DNA from: Notospermus geniculatus
Taxonomy: Eukaryota; Nemertea; Pilidiophora; Heteronemertea; Lineidae
Assembly (NCBI GenBank): GCA_002633025.1
Contig: NMRB01000496.1
Location: 114,865-178,864, forward strand
Length of the DNA stretch: 64,000 bases
Direction: 5' to 3'
Under the pieces are notes generated by a model. It did no database searches and was not told the origin of the DNA. It was given only the letters and a program-made list of their open reading frames with translations. A program made the position numbers and the translations under genes. This document shows positions 13,001-24,738 of the stretch, in pieces. The number at the start of each line of letters is the position of its first letter. Position 1 is the stretch's first letter.

Positions 13001-15460
13001 CTTACTACACATGGTGGTTGATAACTTTGAGGTGAACGGTGACGCAATGCTGGCATCGCCAAGTCGGACAACTTGAGCCTTTTCTTCTTCCTCCATCTCT
13101 TTCATCAAATCTTTCAATTTCTTCTGCGTTGGTGCCAAGTTTTCTCCTCGAGCAACCTGGCAAAAGGACAAAAACAACTCAAGTGAAATTCACCACAGTG
13201 CAGTTTGATAATCATGTTCCTAAATTTCCCAAAAACTTATCCCTTTTACTCCCAAGGCACGAGACATTTTGTGACATCATTTGCACACACCATGCCTGGT
13301 CCCAAGGTGTGTTGAAGCCAGACTTTGTCATTATCAGCTGACTGCTAACGACCATCAGTAAAACCTGTTTCCACTTGAGCGGATTCCCCCGTGGTTTACG
13401 GTGAGCGGTGTGATTTTCGCAGGGTTTTGGATAATCCTTTGATGGTTTAACAATACTTGGCGTGTTATTTATCCCAATGCATGTGAAAACCACTCTGCTC
13501 GCCGCAAAACCAGAGCGGAATCCACTGAAATGGCAACGGACATTAAGACTGGTGCCCACCTGTAGAATAACTCAAAATCAACAGCTAACAAATTTCAGTT
13601 CTTAGCTTGCCATATAGATGGCGTTTTGGTTCCAATAAGAGCATGGCAATGAGGGGTCGCCACTTCTCCACGGAAAGATGTCGCTGCGACCAAATCAGGC
13701 CTTTTCATTGTCTTCAGGACGTCATCTCCGTGGCAATGTGAGGTGCGAGCATGAAGCCACAACGTCACGGCAGTGTGACGTTGACGTTCCGAACAACGTC
13801 ACAGTGGAAAAGTGGATACGGTCGCAGCGCCATCAAATGGTAGAAAAAATTAGGCTACCTCCCCATTCTGAACATCATTGACACTTTCCAACACTGCACA
13901 GCAGAAAGTGGCTAATCCAAGAATATCACGTGGCCGAGGCAGATGACGATAAAATTTACTCCACATTTCGAAAACTCCGCCAACATCGACCACAAATTGA
14001 AACCTACAGCTCTTGCTTTCGCTGCCCTTCCCTTTGGTTGTCCCTTGCCAGCAAAAGGTGGCGTCTTGACCTCTGGTGTTGCATTGGTGTTGTTCTCGAC
14101 CACTTCATCTTTCTTCTTTCGTTTCTCAGGCAGACGTTCTGGGCCGTTGGCAAGAAGAGCGACACCTGTTGGATAAATTGATAATGAATTTTATAGCGAG
14201 CCAAGTTGGTAACAAATGCCACGACGCTTGAAAAACGTCAAACTTTTGTAGCTAAACCTCTAACGTTAATACTTAGACACTGAATCAAAGGCTGAGTGCC
14301 AAAATACGTCATTTTATTCTGTGGGCAACATTGGGTGAATAAATGTACAGAGGAGACCAGAGTGCCCAGAGAATGAAGAATGGTTCTGGCCAGGGATTGA
14401 ACCCGGACCCTCAGAGGTGACAGCATGCCTTTGTTTCCACTATGCCACTCTGACACTGACAACCCACTCTAGCATAACTTACCAACATGAGCGTGTTTTA
14501 GAGCCCCTACATCATTTGTACCATCTCCGCACATCAATGTAATGAAACCTTTGTCTTTTAGGGACGTGATGACAAATTCCTGAAATTTGAAGAAGAATTA
14601 GTCCCCAATACGATGTCAACCCTTAGTCCAGATATGCACAAAATATTCATATCAATCACAGTCGCGGATCGGGGGGGGGGGGGGGGGCCNAAGACCCAAA
14701 GTGCACCAACGGATTGTTGATTTCAGTATTGTCTGGCCATTGTGAAATTTGACTCTGCCAATTTCTAGAGTTGTTCTCTGGTGTCATGTTGAGTCTTCTT
14801 TCTGGCGCATTCCGACTCATTTTGCTGGCACAGGTCACAAATCTGTAAAATCGGCCGTGAAATTCTGGAATTTGGTGCTCCCTCTTTTCTCAAATCCTGG
14901 ATCCGCCCTGTCAATCACCCCACAAAATGAAGGAACATGTCGTACAAACCTTCTGCTTTGGTGCCACCCTCGCAAAGACTTGAACATGGTGTAGTATGCT
15001 TGAGAAGAATTTTGGGTTGGTGTTAAAGAGGTGGCTTAGACCCTGCAAGGAAAAAGTATTCTACATGTATGTTATCAAAAATAGATAAGTGATGGTTGGG
15101 ATTTTCATTGACGGCAAGCTCCTTTCATTTCTTTCTTCGGCCAAAATCGGCATAAAGATTAGCTTTTAAGAGGCAAGGACAAATGCCCTGCAAGCTGCAG
15201 CATTTTCAGTGTTATTTCAATTTTTGTTCTGGTTTGATCACTGGTACAATCATCCTGAGAATTTCAGGTCATTTACGGTCATACCCTCCCAGTGCAAGGA
15301 GGGGCGTGGTTGTGAAGACCCTGGGTGTGAGGACGTGGTACAATACGCACCTCTCCTGTCAGACACAGGTCATATTTTGAGTACAGCTCTTTACCGCCAA
15401 AAGAGGGCACCATTGGTATGATAACCGAATCATCTATGGACTGCCAGTGCCATTCTGGAT
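10010..15460 (-). CDS. ATP13A1: ATP13A1, exons 15-24 (3' copy A, nearest the 5' half)
   Basis: C-terminal 437 residues of the P5A-ATPase. Exons: 15351-15460, 14950-15042, 14483-14579, 14008-14165, 13006-13156, 12533-12729, 12163-12305, 11307-11418, 10602-10745, 10010-10117; the stop codon is at 10010-10012. Exon 15 begins in the phase required by exon 14. Exon 17 carries the hinge motif GDGTND (about 820-825). Exons 18-19 hold a charged, variable linker, and exons 20-24 the last membrane helices. The intron between exons 16 and 17 contains a poly-G run followed by a single n at 14690; comparison with the other copy indicates about 85 bp missing there. Relative to copy B it carries a Tc1/mariner-like MITE upstream of exon 15 (16110-16197), an extra block in intron 17 (about 13650-13870), and one extra 74-bp repeat after exon 19. 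Either this copy or copy B could be the one spliced to exons 1-14. Proximity favours this one. Confidence 0.93.
12855..13030 (-). repeat. 74-bp tandem repeat containing the end of ATP13A1 exon 19
   Basis: The last coding bases of exon 19 and its donor are followed downstream in the intron by two further copies at 74-bp spacing. The middle copy keeps a donor at 12926-12931; the farthest is mutated (CCCACC in place of CTTACT). Copy B of the gene has only one degenerate extra unit (3471-3549). Confidence 0.8.
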
Positions 15461-16109
15461 CTGAAAAGACAAAGAGCGAGAAAAAGGTCAATAACCTCTG
15501 GAAACATAACATCAAAATCAATATTCCCTGTCCGAATTCCCAAAATACGCCATTCTGAATCTAAACAATATCCCACACTCCTTGTTAACCTATTTCGGGC
15601 AGATGCAAACGCGCTCTCACTCGACCGTAAATAACCCAGACGACCTTAGTTAACCTCATAGCCGGTGAGTTCACGATTATTAATATCAAAGAAATTGTGT
15701 CGAGTTTAACAGATGTTTGTTCCAGCGATTTGTCTGAGTGGGGGTTCACAGATTTAAGCAGAAAGTGTACTTAGTCTGCAGGGGGTAACGGCTGCAGTGG
15801 TGGGCGTGATGATAATAATGAAAGTGATATCAACGTGAGGCTTATATGTAGCACTTTCGACAGAAATATGGACTCAAAACGCTTTCACATTATTTTAAAT
15901 CCATATCAAGCACTTCCTGGGAAGTGTTAAGCATGATTCATTGGCGCACGGATCTGGTCCATTTCCAGTCCGCTTGACCCTAGTTTTCTGGATAGGACAA
16001 CGCAAAAGTCAACTTGATCTATTTTTTACGGACCTGAATTTGGACAAAATCCGTGTGCCAATGAACCCCGTTATAGTCCTACAGTCCAGCCACAAAGCGC
16101 ATATGACTA

Positions 16110-16197
16110 CAGGGTGGGCCAGAGAAAGTGTCCCTCGAACAATACCATTCCTACTGTTTCCCTGTTGTTCAAGGGACACTTTTTCTGGCCCACCCTG
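16110..16197. mobile_element. Tc1/mariner-like MITE, filled site
   Basis: 88-bp hairpin element flanked by TA, with terminal inverted repeats CAGGGTGGGCCAGA and complement. The other copy of the block (around 6872) lacks it, giving filled and empty sites. Confidence 0.85.
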
Positions 16198-17615
16198 TAG
16201 AATCTAGATATTCGACGCATTTTACTCTGTGTCCGGATGAGAGGGTTAATATCAGAATGATTCGTCTAGAATGACCCAGACATTAGGGTCAAACGCCATG
16301 ACCTTTCCACCACCTGTGCGTGTAAATAAAGCCCAGCCACACGATGAGTGCAGTTAGGGCGTGACCTCACACGACCTCCTTGCCCCCGCCAGGACACTCT
16401 TGACTTGCCGTTGCAACCCCTGACCCTTTACTGAACTGCTCTCACAGCAATGGCCCACCGAGGACACAACTTCACCTCAAATTGATACCCTGTTTATTGG
16501 CATCGTGGTTTGATTCAAAGGTCTTTTTGAGTTCATCCTTTCACATGGGGGGGGGGGTGAACCTGTCCCTGTGAACTTCTTTCTACACCGACAGAGGGAA
16601 AACCCAACATGATCCAAGAACCATGCGGTATGGGTTTCATCTTCACACAAAAATAGACTTGTCTATCAAAATAAATACCGGTATATGAAATCACCTTCCA
16701 TCGTGAAATTCAGCATTGGGGGGGGAAGGGGGAGGGGGAAGGGAGGCAGCTTTTCACTGCCGGTCAGGATAATATTCTACATACGTGTAGCAGGCTTTTG
16801 AAGTACTGAATCTAGACCGAAGTGCCAAAAACATTACTGGTCCTACAGACGATATTGCATAAATTAAGGTTCTGTAGGAGGAAACTGGAGCACCCGGAGA
16901 ACACCTGTGCTGTCAAAAAAAGGAAGGCCTAGGATTTGTTAAGACTGGAAATCATACTTCTTTTTTTGTAATCAAATTCGGAGGGGTGCCAACAGCACAT
17001 CCTCCCGTAGCAGGGTTTGGGTCTCGCTCCTCTTCATTCACTTGCACACAAGAGGGATGAAGAGGATGAGGAAAAACCCCTGCTGTGGGAGGATGTCACA
17101 GCAGGACCCATCACCTGTTCTGAACATCATCAAATTGGGGGGGGGGTACTATTTTTAACTGCTGTGCGCATTGCTATTCAGAGTGGCGATATGGTGGTTA
17201 AAAGGTCAGTCAGATCAAATTTCAAAGAACACCCTAACTAACCTTGACCTCTGACCTTACTTCACCTCCACGACCTCACCAGCCTACTCCGACCTCACCA
17301 GCCTACTCTGACTCCTGATTGGTACCCCTGACCCTTCCCTGACCTGCGTAAAGCGGCAACTGCCACTCAAGGACACACACCGCAGAGGTAACCTTTGCTA
17401 TAAACCGATATCATATTGATCACTTTCATCGAGGTTATTTCCATTGGGATTTTATCACAAAGAAATGACTAACCAATTAATCCTGAGGGCATTCCGTCAA
17501 AGTTGACCCAAGCTTCATTAGGCAATGGCGCAGAGCAGTGCCCACCACGCCGTAACAATGGACTGGTTCCTCTTTACAAAATATTGTCCCAAATTGCCAC
17601 TTTTTCTATATTAGT

Positions 17616-17837
17616 ACCATATTATGGTATCATATTATGGCCAGAAATCATGAAAAAATTGTATATTTACGTACCAGTTATTATGTTGAAAATACATGTA
17701 ATTTTAAATTTTTTTTCTAGTTTTTTAGATTTTTCAACATAATTGATCCATGTTAAACTGGTTGGCCCTATTATCTTCCAAAATAATAGCTCTTAGGTAA
17801 ATATACCTTTTTTCATGATTTCTGACCATAATATGGT
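17616..17837. mobile_element. 222-bp inverted-repeat MITE
   Basis: Left arm ACCATATTATGG...CCAGAAATCATGAAAAAA is repeated in inverse orientation at the right end. At the corresponding place in the second block copy (around 23695) most of it is absent, so it is probably a private insertion. Confidence 0.65.
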
Positions 17838-18729
17838 GCCAGTGCCAGGTTTAGAACCAACCCTTCACTGACATCTAATGCTCATCTTCATCAATAGAAA
17901 ATTCGGAAGTTATATGCCTTTTACCACCCCCTAGTCAATTAAGGCTAACAGCTTAAGGACCATTCAATCGATCAAATACTTCACATCAAATTTCTAAACC
18001 TGCTACTGGACACAATACCACAAAAGCCTCGAAATTTTCTACAATTACAGAATCAAGTTCATCAAATTAGGCAAATCAGTTTTGCTCAATGCCAAATGAA
18101 CCGACCCCCCCCCCGCGGAGTGTGCATAAAATCGCCCCACAAAGAATCCCGTTGGCAAGAATGGCCGCTCATGTGTCATGGCAAAAACCAACAGACGGAG
18201 AGCACGACCTTACGCCTTCCGAGTGACCCGAGCAGGACACTGAAGATCCACGATTGCTCCCCGTGACCTATGCCTGACCCTGGCAGCTAACCGTGGCCTT
18301 GCGAGGACACCTCCAGTCGCCACTGCCTTCACCTCCTGTGATCGGGACAAACGTTCGCCATGACAACACAGCAGGGTCTCGTCGTGAAATCCGGAGCGAC
18401 GCGGTTTACTTCCCTGGTTTATTTATCGTGATTGATCTTGTCCTTTTCGTACCAAACGAACTATTTTACACTCGTACGGGATCGAATGTCACCTATCGTG
18501 AAGAGCCGTCATTGTGTTGGCGTGATTCATATCAAATAACACGACAGGACCGCCAAGATAAAAGATTCACCCCCACAGCAAGTTAGACGACATAAGTCGT
18601 AAAATCAATTAAACCTCACTCAAAAATAACCAAATTACTTTTTAAAACACAATATTAACATCTAACAAATTACTTGAAATATCTCAAAAATTATCTCAAA
18701 TATAATTTTTTATTTTTAAAATATTTGAG

Positions 18730-18920
18730 TTAAAGCGAATCGACAGCGGATTTTGTTTACATTTGGCTGGTGTTTGTAAACACAAAATTCAGCCAATCAA
18801 AATGCACGAAAATTTCTTTGTTGACATTCTGGAGAAGTTTGTTTACATTTTTTCCTGAAAATTCGTCCCCTTTCAAATTCTATTTCTAAATCAAATTTTT
18901 TCGCTTTCGATTCGCTTTAA
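18730..18920. mobile_element. 191-bp MITE with 19-bp terminal inverted repeats
   Basis: Ends are TTAAAGCGAATCGACAGCG and the complement of TTAAAGCGAATCGAAAGCG. TTAA at both ends would fit a piggyBac-like target site, but the inner ends are not typical of that family. The identical copy is at 24548-24738. Confidence 0.75.
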
Positions 18921-20571
18921 TAACAAAGTGACAAATTTCCCCCAAAAGGAATAAACTGGATAACTATGCAATCTTTCAACCGACTGACCCGGTATATTTA
19001 CGATGACAACATAACTAGATTTTATTGGGTATGTATGGATCCAGAACAGGGCGACTTACTTCCCTGGCCTACATAGCATGATTTGCCCCTTCCGAACTAT
19101 CTGAACCACCGATTCGATATAATAGAGCACACAGGTTAGCATCGACAGACGAGGTAAGTGGAGTTCACTTCAGTTCACAAAGGGTGCAGACGTGAAGGGA
19201 TGTCCCATTCTTTGTCATTCAAAGCAAATGGGAAATTTAAACAATTTAAAGGACGACATCTCCCAACATTTTGCAACGACTTCCGCCCAGGAAATTTCAC
19301 AATTTTTGGGGGGAGAGCAAGTAGCAGTTCAGGGCATTAAGTACTCTCGAAACAATACTGAGTGATATCTACTGATGTAGGAGGAAACTGGAGCACTCTG
19401 GAATGACCGGGATTGAACCCGCAACCTCATTGGTGGCAGGTGTGGACGTTTTCACTGTGCCATTCTGACGACCCCATTTTCCTTCTATTCCTGGCCGCCA
19501 TCAAACCCTCAAATAAGTCCTCACTGGAATTTTGGACCGCGAAATGCAGTTGAGCTGAGTTTGTCATTTCTCGTTCATTTTTGCTGAGTCATGAATAAAG
19601 CCGACATGAATATATTACGGGTTATGCAGTCACACAGACAAAGACATTGTATTTGCATATATAGGGGTCTCGTGAATCAACAACGCCAGCTGTTCTCACG
19701 GCCGTTATTTAAACGAACTAACGGGTGATAGTCGACACCCTAGTGGGTTAATATAAACGCCACCAATAATTTTGAACTTTTAGAATCAGTATGAGCGATC
19801 GGAATTCCACGCTGATTAACGCAGCCTGGCACAAAGCCACGGCGTCAAAAGAATATCCCTCGACAAATTTTTAGAATCAGTATAGCTGAGCGGTGGAAAT
19901 CCCGGCCTGTTAATATCAGGTCAAGTTCAGATCGTTCAATGCCGTTTCCTTGTCAGAACATGATTGGAACAAATTGACCTTCATCGACCTTGCGATTCCA
20001 ACTCCATTCTAAACTTGGGTGATAGACTTCCAAGAATAGCACACGTCGATCATTGATCAAAATGGTATCGGTTTATTTTGGGGCCAACAATGAACCGCCA
20101 ATTCTTGTAATTCAGCGACTTGACACAGTTTCACATTTATGAAAATGGGAAAATGGGAACAAGAATGAGAAGTGAATTATAGTCCTTTGAGTAGCAGCAT
20201 CATGGGTCACGACAGGTAGTGCAGTCCAATAAGGCACTCTCAATAACTGGCAGGTAATTTCCTTCAATATGCATAACTCACATAATGGACACCTCAATTC
20301 TTTATAATACTTCCATGCCTCAATACATTACAGACAGATTTGTCCAGTCCGGAATTTCCCAAGACTGGTGTCCATTAGGCCTAATATATTGATGTAGTTT
20401 CAATATTGTGGACACCTCACTGCACTGTGGGTTCTATTTTCAATCGAGACCGAGTATGACATTAACCATGAACAAATGACACACAATAAAGAGGAACCAA
20501 CGTAATGCGACCACCTCAGTATCACGACCATTTCAATAATGTGACCACCTCACTGAGATGACCACTTCTAA

Positions 20572-21000
20572 CTACAGTGGAACCTCTCTAGGGCCGGATC
20601 CATGAGGGCGTGGGGGGCGTACGCCCCCCTATTTTTGGCAGAGCAATGATTTTTTTAGCAATAAAAATTCAAGTATTTTGAGCTCAGATGCCAGGAAAAT
20701 GCATCTAAAAGCACTTAAATTGCCAACTTTTTGTGGGGGAGGGCCCCCGATTTGGCCTTTGCACTTTCGTTGTTCGCCACCTCCGTCGAGCTATGCCCCC
20801 CTTTCTGTCAACCCTGGATCCGGCCCTGCTCTCTATTAAGGACACCTTCGGGACTGACAAATGCTGTCCTTAATTGAGAGGTGTCCTGATTACAGAGGTC
20901 AAAATGAATAAAATGGTCAATTTGGGACAGAACTTTGGTGTCCTTAATAGAGAGGTGTCCTCCGGGCAGAGGCGGCCGTTAAAGGAGGTTCCACTGCAAT
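20572..21000. mobile_element. MITE (CAGTGGAACCTC ends) interrupted by a nested element
   Basis: The outer element has inverted ends ACAGTGGAACCTC / GAGGTTCCACTG and internal inverted repeats around GGTGTCCTTAAT. It is split at about 20592-20829 by an element with GGGCCGGATCCA / TGGATCCGGCCC ends, with CTCTCT on both sides of the insertion. The same nested arrangement lies at about 26963-27394. Confidence 0.6.
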
Positions 21001-21102
21001 CTTTACACTGTCCTGAATGTTCCATCTTTATTTGCCATTTACAGAAACTTATGACCGGGGGCTGCCACACCCCGACTCAGATGGAGACAACTGCTTTGAA
21101 TA

Positions 21103-21309
21103 CTGTAAACCATGAAATTTTCACTTGCGTTTTATTTTTGCGATTTTCGCATTCAAGGGTCAAAACACGAACATAAATCACGCGAAAATTACTATTCTTA
21201 TTATTCTTTTGAAGCTGAAGGGTTCCAATTGCGAATATTTATTCTTCGCGAATTCGTAGATCACCAAAATCGCGAACATTTAGCGTCACGAAAATATCAC
21301 GGTTTACAG
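21103..21309. mobile_element. TA-flanked MITE with CTGTAAACC termini
   Basis: Terminal inverted repeats CTGTAAACC-TGAAATTTT and complement, flanked by TA. The interior is rich in GCGAA/TTCGC words. The second copy is at 27497-27703, same length. Confidence 0.75.
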
Positions 21310-21897
21310 TATCCCAAACAGTAATTAGGCAGATTCAATCCTCCATAAGCGACAGAAGTTCATTCACCAATAGCAGACAATTGCTCGGTCATTGATCTCG
21401 CACACGAGTCAATGACTTGGAGTGCCCTGGTTTATATCGGCAGACACGTTCTTTCTGGATAAAATCAGGAATACAAGGAACTCGGCTGCACGGGGGGACT
21501 GGTATCAGGTTAGGTCATTGATCCTGGCTGATGAATTTCAAGTCATCGACCCCCATTTAATCATCATATTATGGTAACCTACTCTGAAAACTAGGTCACA
21601 CCAATTTTTTCATGCTATTGATTGCCATTTTGGAAACACACAGCTGACAATTATTTTGATCCACTTCTGGGAGAGACAGAGAAAAAATATTGATTAGAAT
21701 TCTGACTTGTGGCCTACCGTGCAAAATTTATCATTCAATGTCATTTATTTATTTACCGGAGTGCGGAAGCAAGGTTCGTTTTAGCTTTGGAGACCGAGAA
21801 TTCATGGTTTTCTCAACTGGACTGAAGTGAAGGATCAAATGATGTGTTGAAAAGCTGCTCCTTGAGTTCCCTACAAATGTTTCTAGAGAGGCTGGTT

Positions 21898-22058
21898 AGG
21901 CGCAGACTCAGAGGGGGCCGGGCATCCACCTTCCCTTTTGACCAACACATCTTTAAAATCGATTCTGGAAGAATTCGGAGCAAATCATTGAAATTCACTG
22001 CAGATTTCAATGTTCCTAGCATGGGCTGCTCCTCTTTTCCCAATCCTGGATCTGCACC
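21898..22058. repeat. hAT-like short repeat copy
   Basis: Degenerate copy of the GGATCCGCC repeat, directly adjoining the MITE at 22059. Counterpart at 28283-28447. Confidence 0.5.
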
Positions 22059-22184
22059 TGGGGCCTGAGGCTGTTTCATAAATTGACTTTAAGCTACCGG
22101 TAATGGTACCTTTAACCAAATGGAAAATGCATTGAAGTTAATGGTTCCATTTAGCCTAAAGTCACTTTATGAAACCGGCCCCTG
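22059..22184. mobile_element. MITE with GGGGCCTG-GTTTCATAAA ends
   Basis: Inverted termini around GTTTCATAAATTGACTTTAAGCTA and complement. The second copy is at 28448-28560. The ends resemble the element at 44314-44435. Confidence 0.65.
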
Positions 22185-22419
22185 GGTAGTGAGAAGTACA
22201 GTGGAAAATGCAAACAGCATCATGTTGTTGTTATTATCAATTCATTGTTGACATTATGTCCAGGGTGGAAAAGCAACTCCCTTAGAGTTCGTCTAAAACC
22301 TTTTCGTATCAAAAAGATGCAGCACTTTTGGCGTACTACAAAGAATGAGAGAAGACATTATGAGGAAAAATCATCCTTGAGGCGGTTATCAACCTGTGCT
22401 ATGAAGGAGTTAAAAGGTC

Positions 22420-22515
22420 ATCCTCCCATCGCAGAGCTTTGGTCTCGCTCCTCTTCATACGCTCGCACACAAAGCGTATGAAGAGGAGCGAGACCTCTGC
22501 GATGGGAGGATGTTA
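22420..22515. mobile_element. Hairpin element (CATCCTCCCATCGCAGAG arms)
   Basis: Near-perfect inverted repeat with about 40-bp arms around a short loop CGCACACAA, flanked by TTAAAAGGTC on both sides. The second copy is at 28798-28902, and a diverged relative lies at about 16998-17100. Confidence 0.7.
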
Positions 22516-24547
22516 AAAGGTCGACCTAGAAATGCCAGGGTGACATTCGAAAGGACATTGGCATCAGATTCATCGCAATGATGTCATGAAAAATACACCT
22601 CAGGCGAAACGTGTAACGCTGTTTTTCTTGAGACATCCAAGCAGGAAAGGTCATATGGTGCATCAATGAGACAGGGCGGCCATCATGGATTACCGGGGGA
22701 AATTCGAACAATTCATTAAAGAGATTTAGCCGCGGAAGTCAAGAATAATTTTGTGGCCCACAAAATTAATTTGCAATTTCTAAATTACAAATTTCGTATT
22801 TTTTAGCAAATTACATGTACATCCCTAGATAAGCCGAGGTTTTGCAGTTGACCATGTTCTAAATATTATTCAAAGGCAGCAAAGCCACAGTCATTGTGCA
22901 AAAACATGTACACTCTTCGTAGACAAAAAATTCCTAATGCAAATTGATTCAAAATGGCGGCATTTACCGGTAATTCTATATTCAGACACCATTGTTTTGT
23001 GGGAACTTGGTTGGAAGAGCACATTGAAAATGTATGAGCCTCCTTCACACAGTGGGGTAAAAACGTCAATGGCTGATAATAAAGCAGTTCAAATAATGGA
23101 ATCAGGTTGTTGAGGTTGTCAGAGGTTGATAGTCTGAAGGCCGACAACATTCAGCCAGACAAGCTCAGGTCGGTGACTCCTGAAGGCTGGTCAGTCACCC
23201 CTACACCGCTAGGATGAACTCACAAATCCCTATTCTCACCAGGTGAGCTGAGGGCAGTGACCTGCTGGGCTGGCCAGTCACCCCAGCGCTGGTATTTGAA
23301 CAGCAAATTCCCTATTGACGAGGTTATGTGAGTGCACTAGACTAGCCATTCACTGCTATGACCTCAAGATCATAATGACGTCATTTTTCCGAGATCAAAA
23401 CCCTCCATGCCACTGATGGAACAATTGTGCTATGGAGGCTGAGGCGGCTGCCCTCCAAAGATTATGGTTTATGGATTGTTTGTTTTCCTGCTAGGTAGGC
23501 CTAATTTAATTTGACAACTGACATGTGTCACAGTACACTCGCTGATTTCGCCTGTAGGCAAAGTAATACACTCATGCTGGGCTCAAGTGAAATGATATCT
23601 CCCTAGGTCAATACGTACATTTCGTTATTTCGTTGTCATTTCGGTATTTCGTTAAGTATCATAAGCCTCCCAAATTGCCACTTTTTCTATATTAGTATGA
23701 TTTTATGATTTCTGAATCACTTCCATCTAATATCACCTTTCATTCATTCCTGTGCCACTTTCACTGACATCTAACGCTTATCTTCATCAATAGAAAATTC
23801 GGAAGTTATATGCCTTTTACCACCCCCTAGTCAATTAAGGCTAATAGCTAAAGGATCATTCAATCGATCAAATACTTCACATCAAATTTCTAAACCTGCT
23901 ACTGGACACAATACCACCAAAGCCTCGAAATTTTCTAACAATTACAGAATCAAGTTCATCAAATTAGGCAAATCAGTTTTACTCAATGCCAAATAANTGG
24001 CAAAAACCAACAGACGAGAGCACGACCTTACGCCTTCCGAGTGACCCGAGCAGGACACTGAAGATCCACGATTGCTCCCCGTGACCTATGCCTGACCCTG
24101 GCAGCTAACCGTGGCCTTGCGAGGACACCTCCAGTCGCCACTGCCTTCACCTCCTGTGATCGGGACAAACGTTCGCCATGACAACACAGCAGGGTCTCGT
24201 CGTGAAATCCGGAGCGACGCGGTTTACTTCCCTGGTTTATTTATCGTGATTGATCTTGTCCTTTTCGTACCAAACGAACTATTTTACACTCGTACGGGAT
24301 CGAATGTCACCTATCGTGAAGAGCCGTCATTGTGTTGGCGTGATTCATATCAAATAACACGACAGGACCGCCAAGATAAAAGATTCACCCCCACAGCAAG
24401 TTAGACGACATAAGTCGTAAAATCAATTAAACCTCACTCAAAAATAACCAAATTACTTTTTAAAACACAATATTAACATCTAACAAATTACTTGAAATAT
24501 CTCAAAAATTATCTCAAATATAATTTTTTATTTTTAAAATATTTGAG

Positions 24548-24738
24548 TTAAAGCGAATCGACAGCGGATTTTGTTTACATTTGGCTGGTGTTTGTAAACA
24601 CAAAATTCAGCCAATCAAAATGCACGAAAATTTCTTTGTTGACATTCTGGAGAAGTTTGTTTACATTTTTTCCTGAAAATTCGTCCCCTTTCAAATTCTA
24701 TTTCTAAATCAAATTTTTTCGCTTTCGATTCGCTTTAA
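24548..24738. mobile_element. 191-bp MITE, second copy
   Basis: Base-for-base match to 18730-18920 as far as I can read; part of the duplicated block D2. Confidence 0.75.

Larger units (their letters stand above)
9989..16455. repeat. Duplicated block D1, second copy
   Basis: Direct repeat of 1116-7125. Contains a poly-G tract with one n at 14690 and its own private insertions (about 13650-13870 and 16110-16197). Confidence 0.9.
17587..23415. repeat. Duplicated block D2, first copy (intronic)
   Basis: Direct repeat of 23668-29792, lying within ATP13A1 intron 14. No exon was recognised in it; the content is MITEs, a SINE fragment and AT-rich DNA. Confidence 0.9.

Noticed and set aside
18293-18586. 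97-codon open frame found identically at 24111-24404
   Set aside because: Identity is explained by the duplicated block, and the surrounding non-coding DNA is equally identical. No recognisable domain or splice context.
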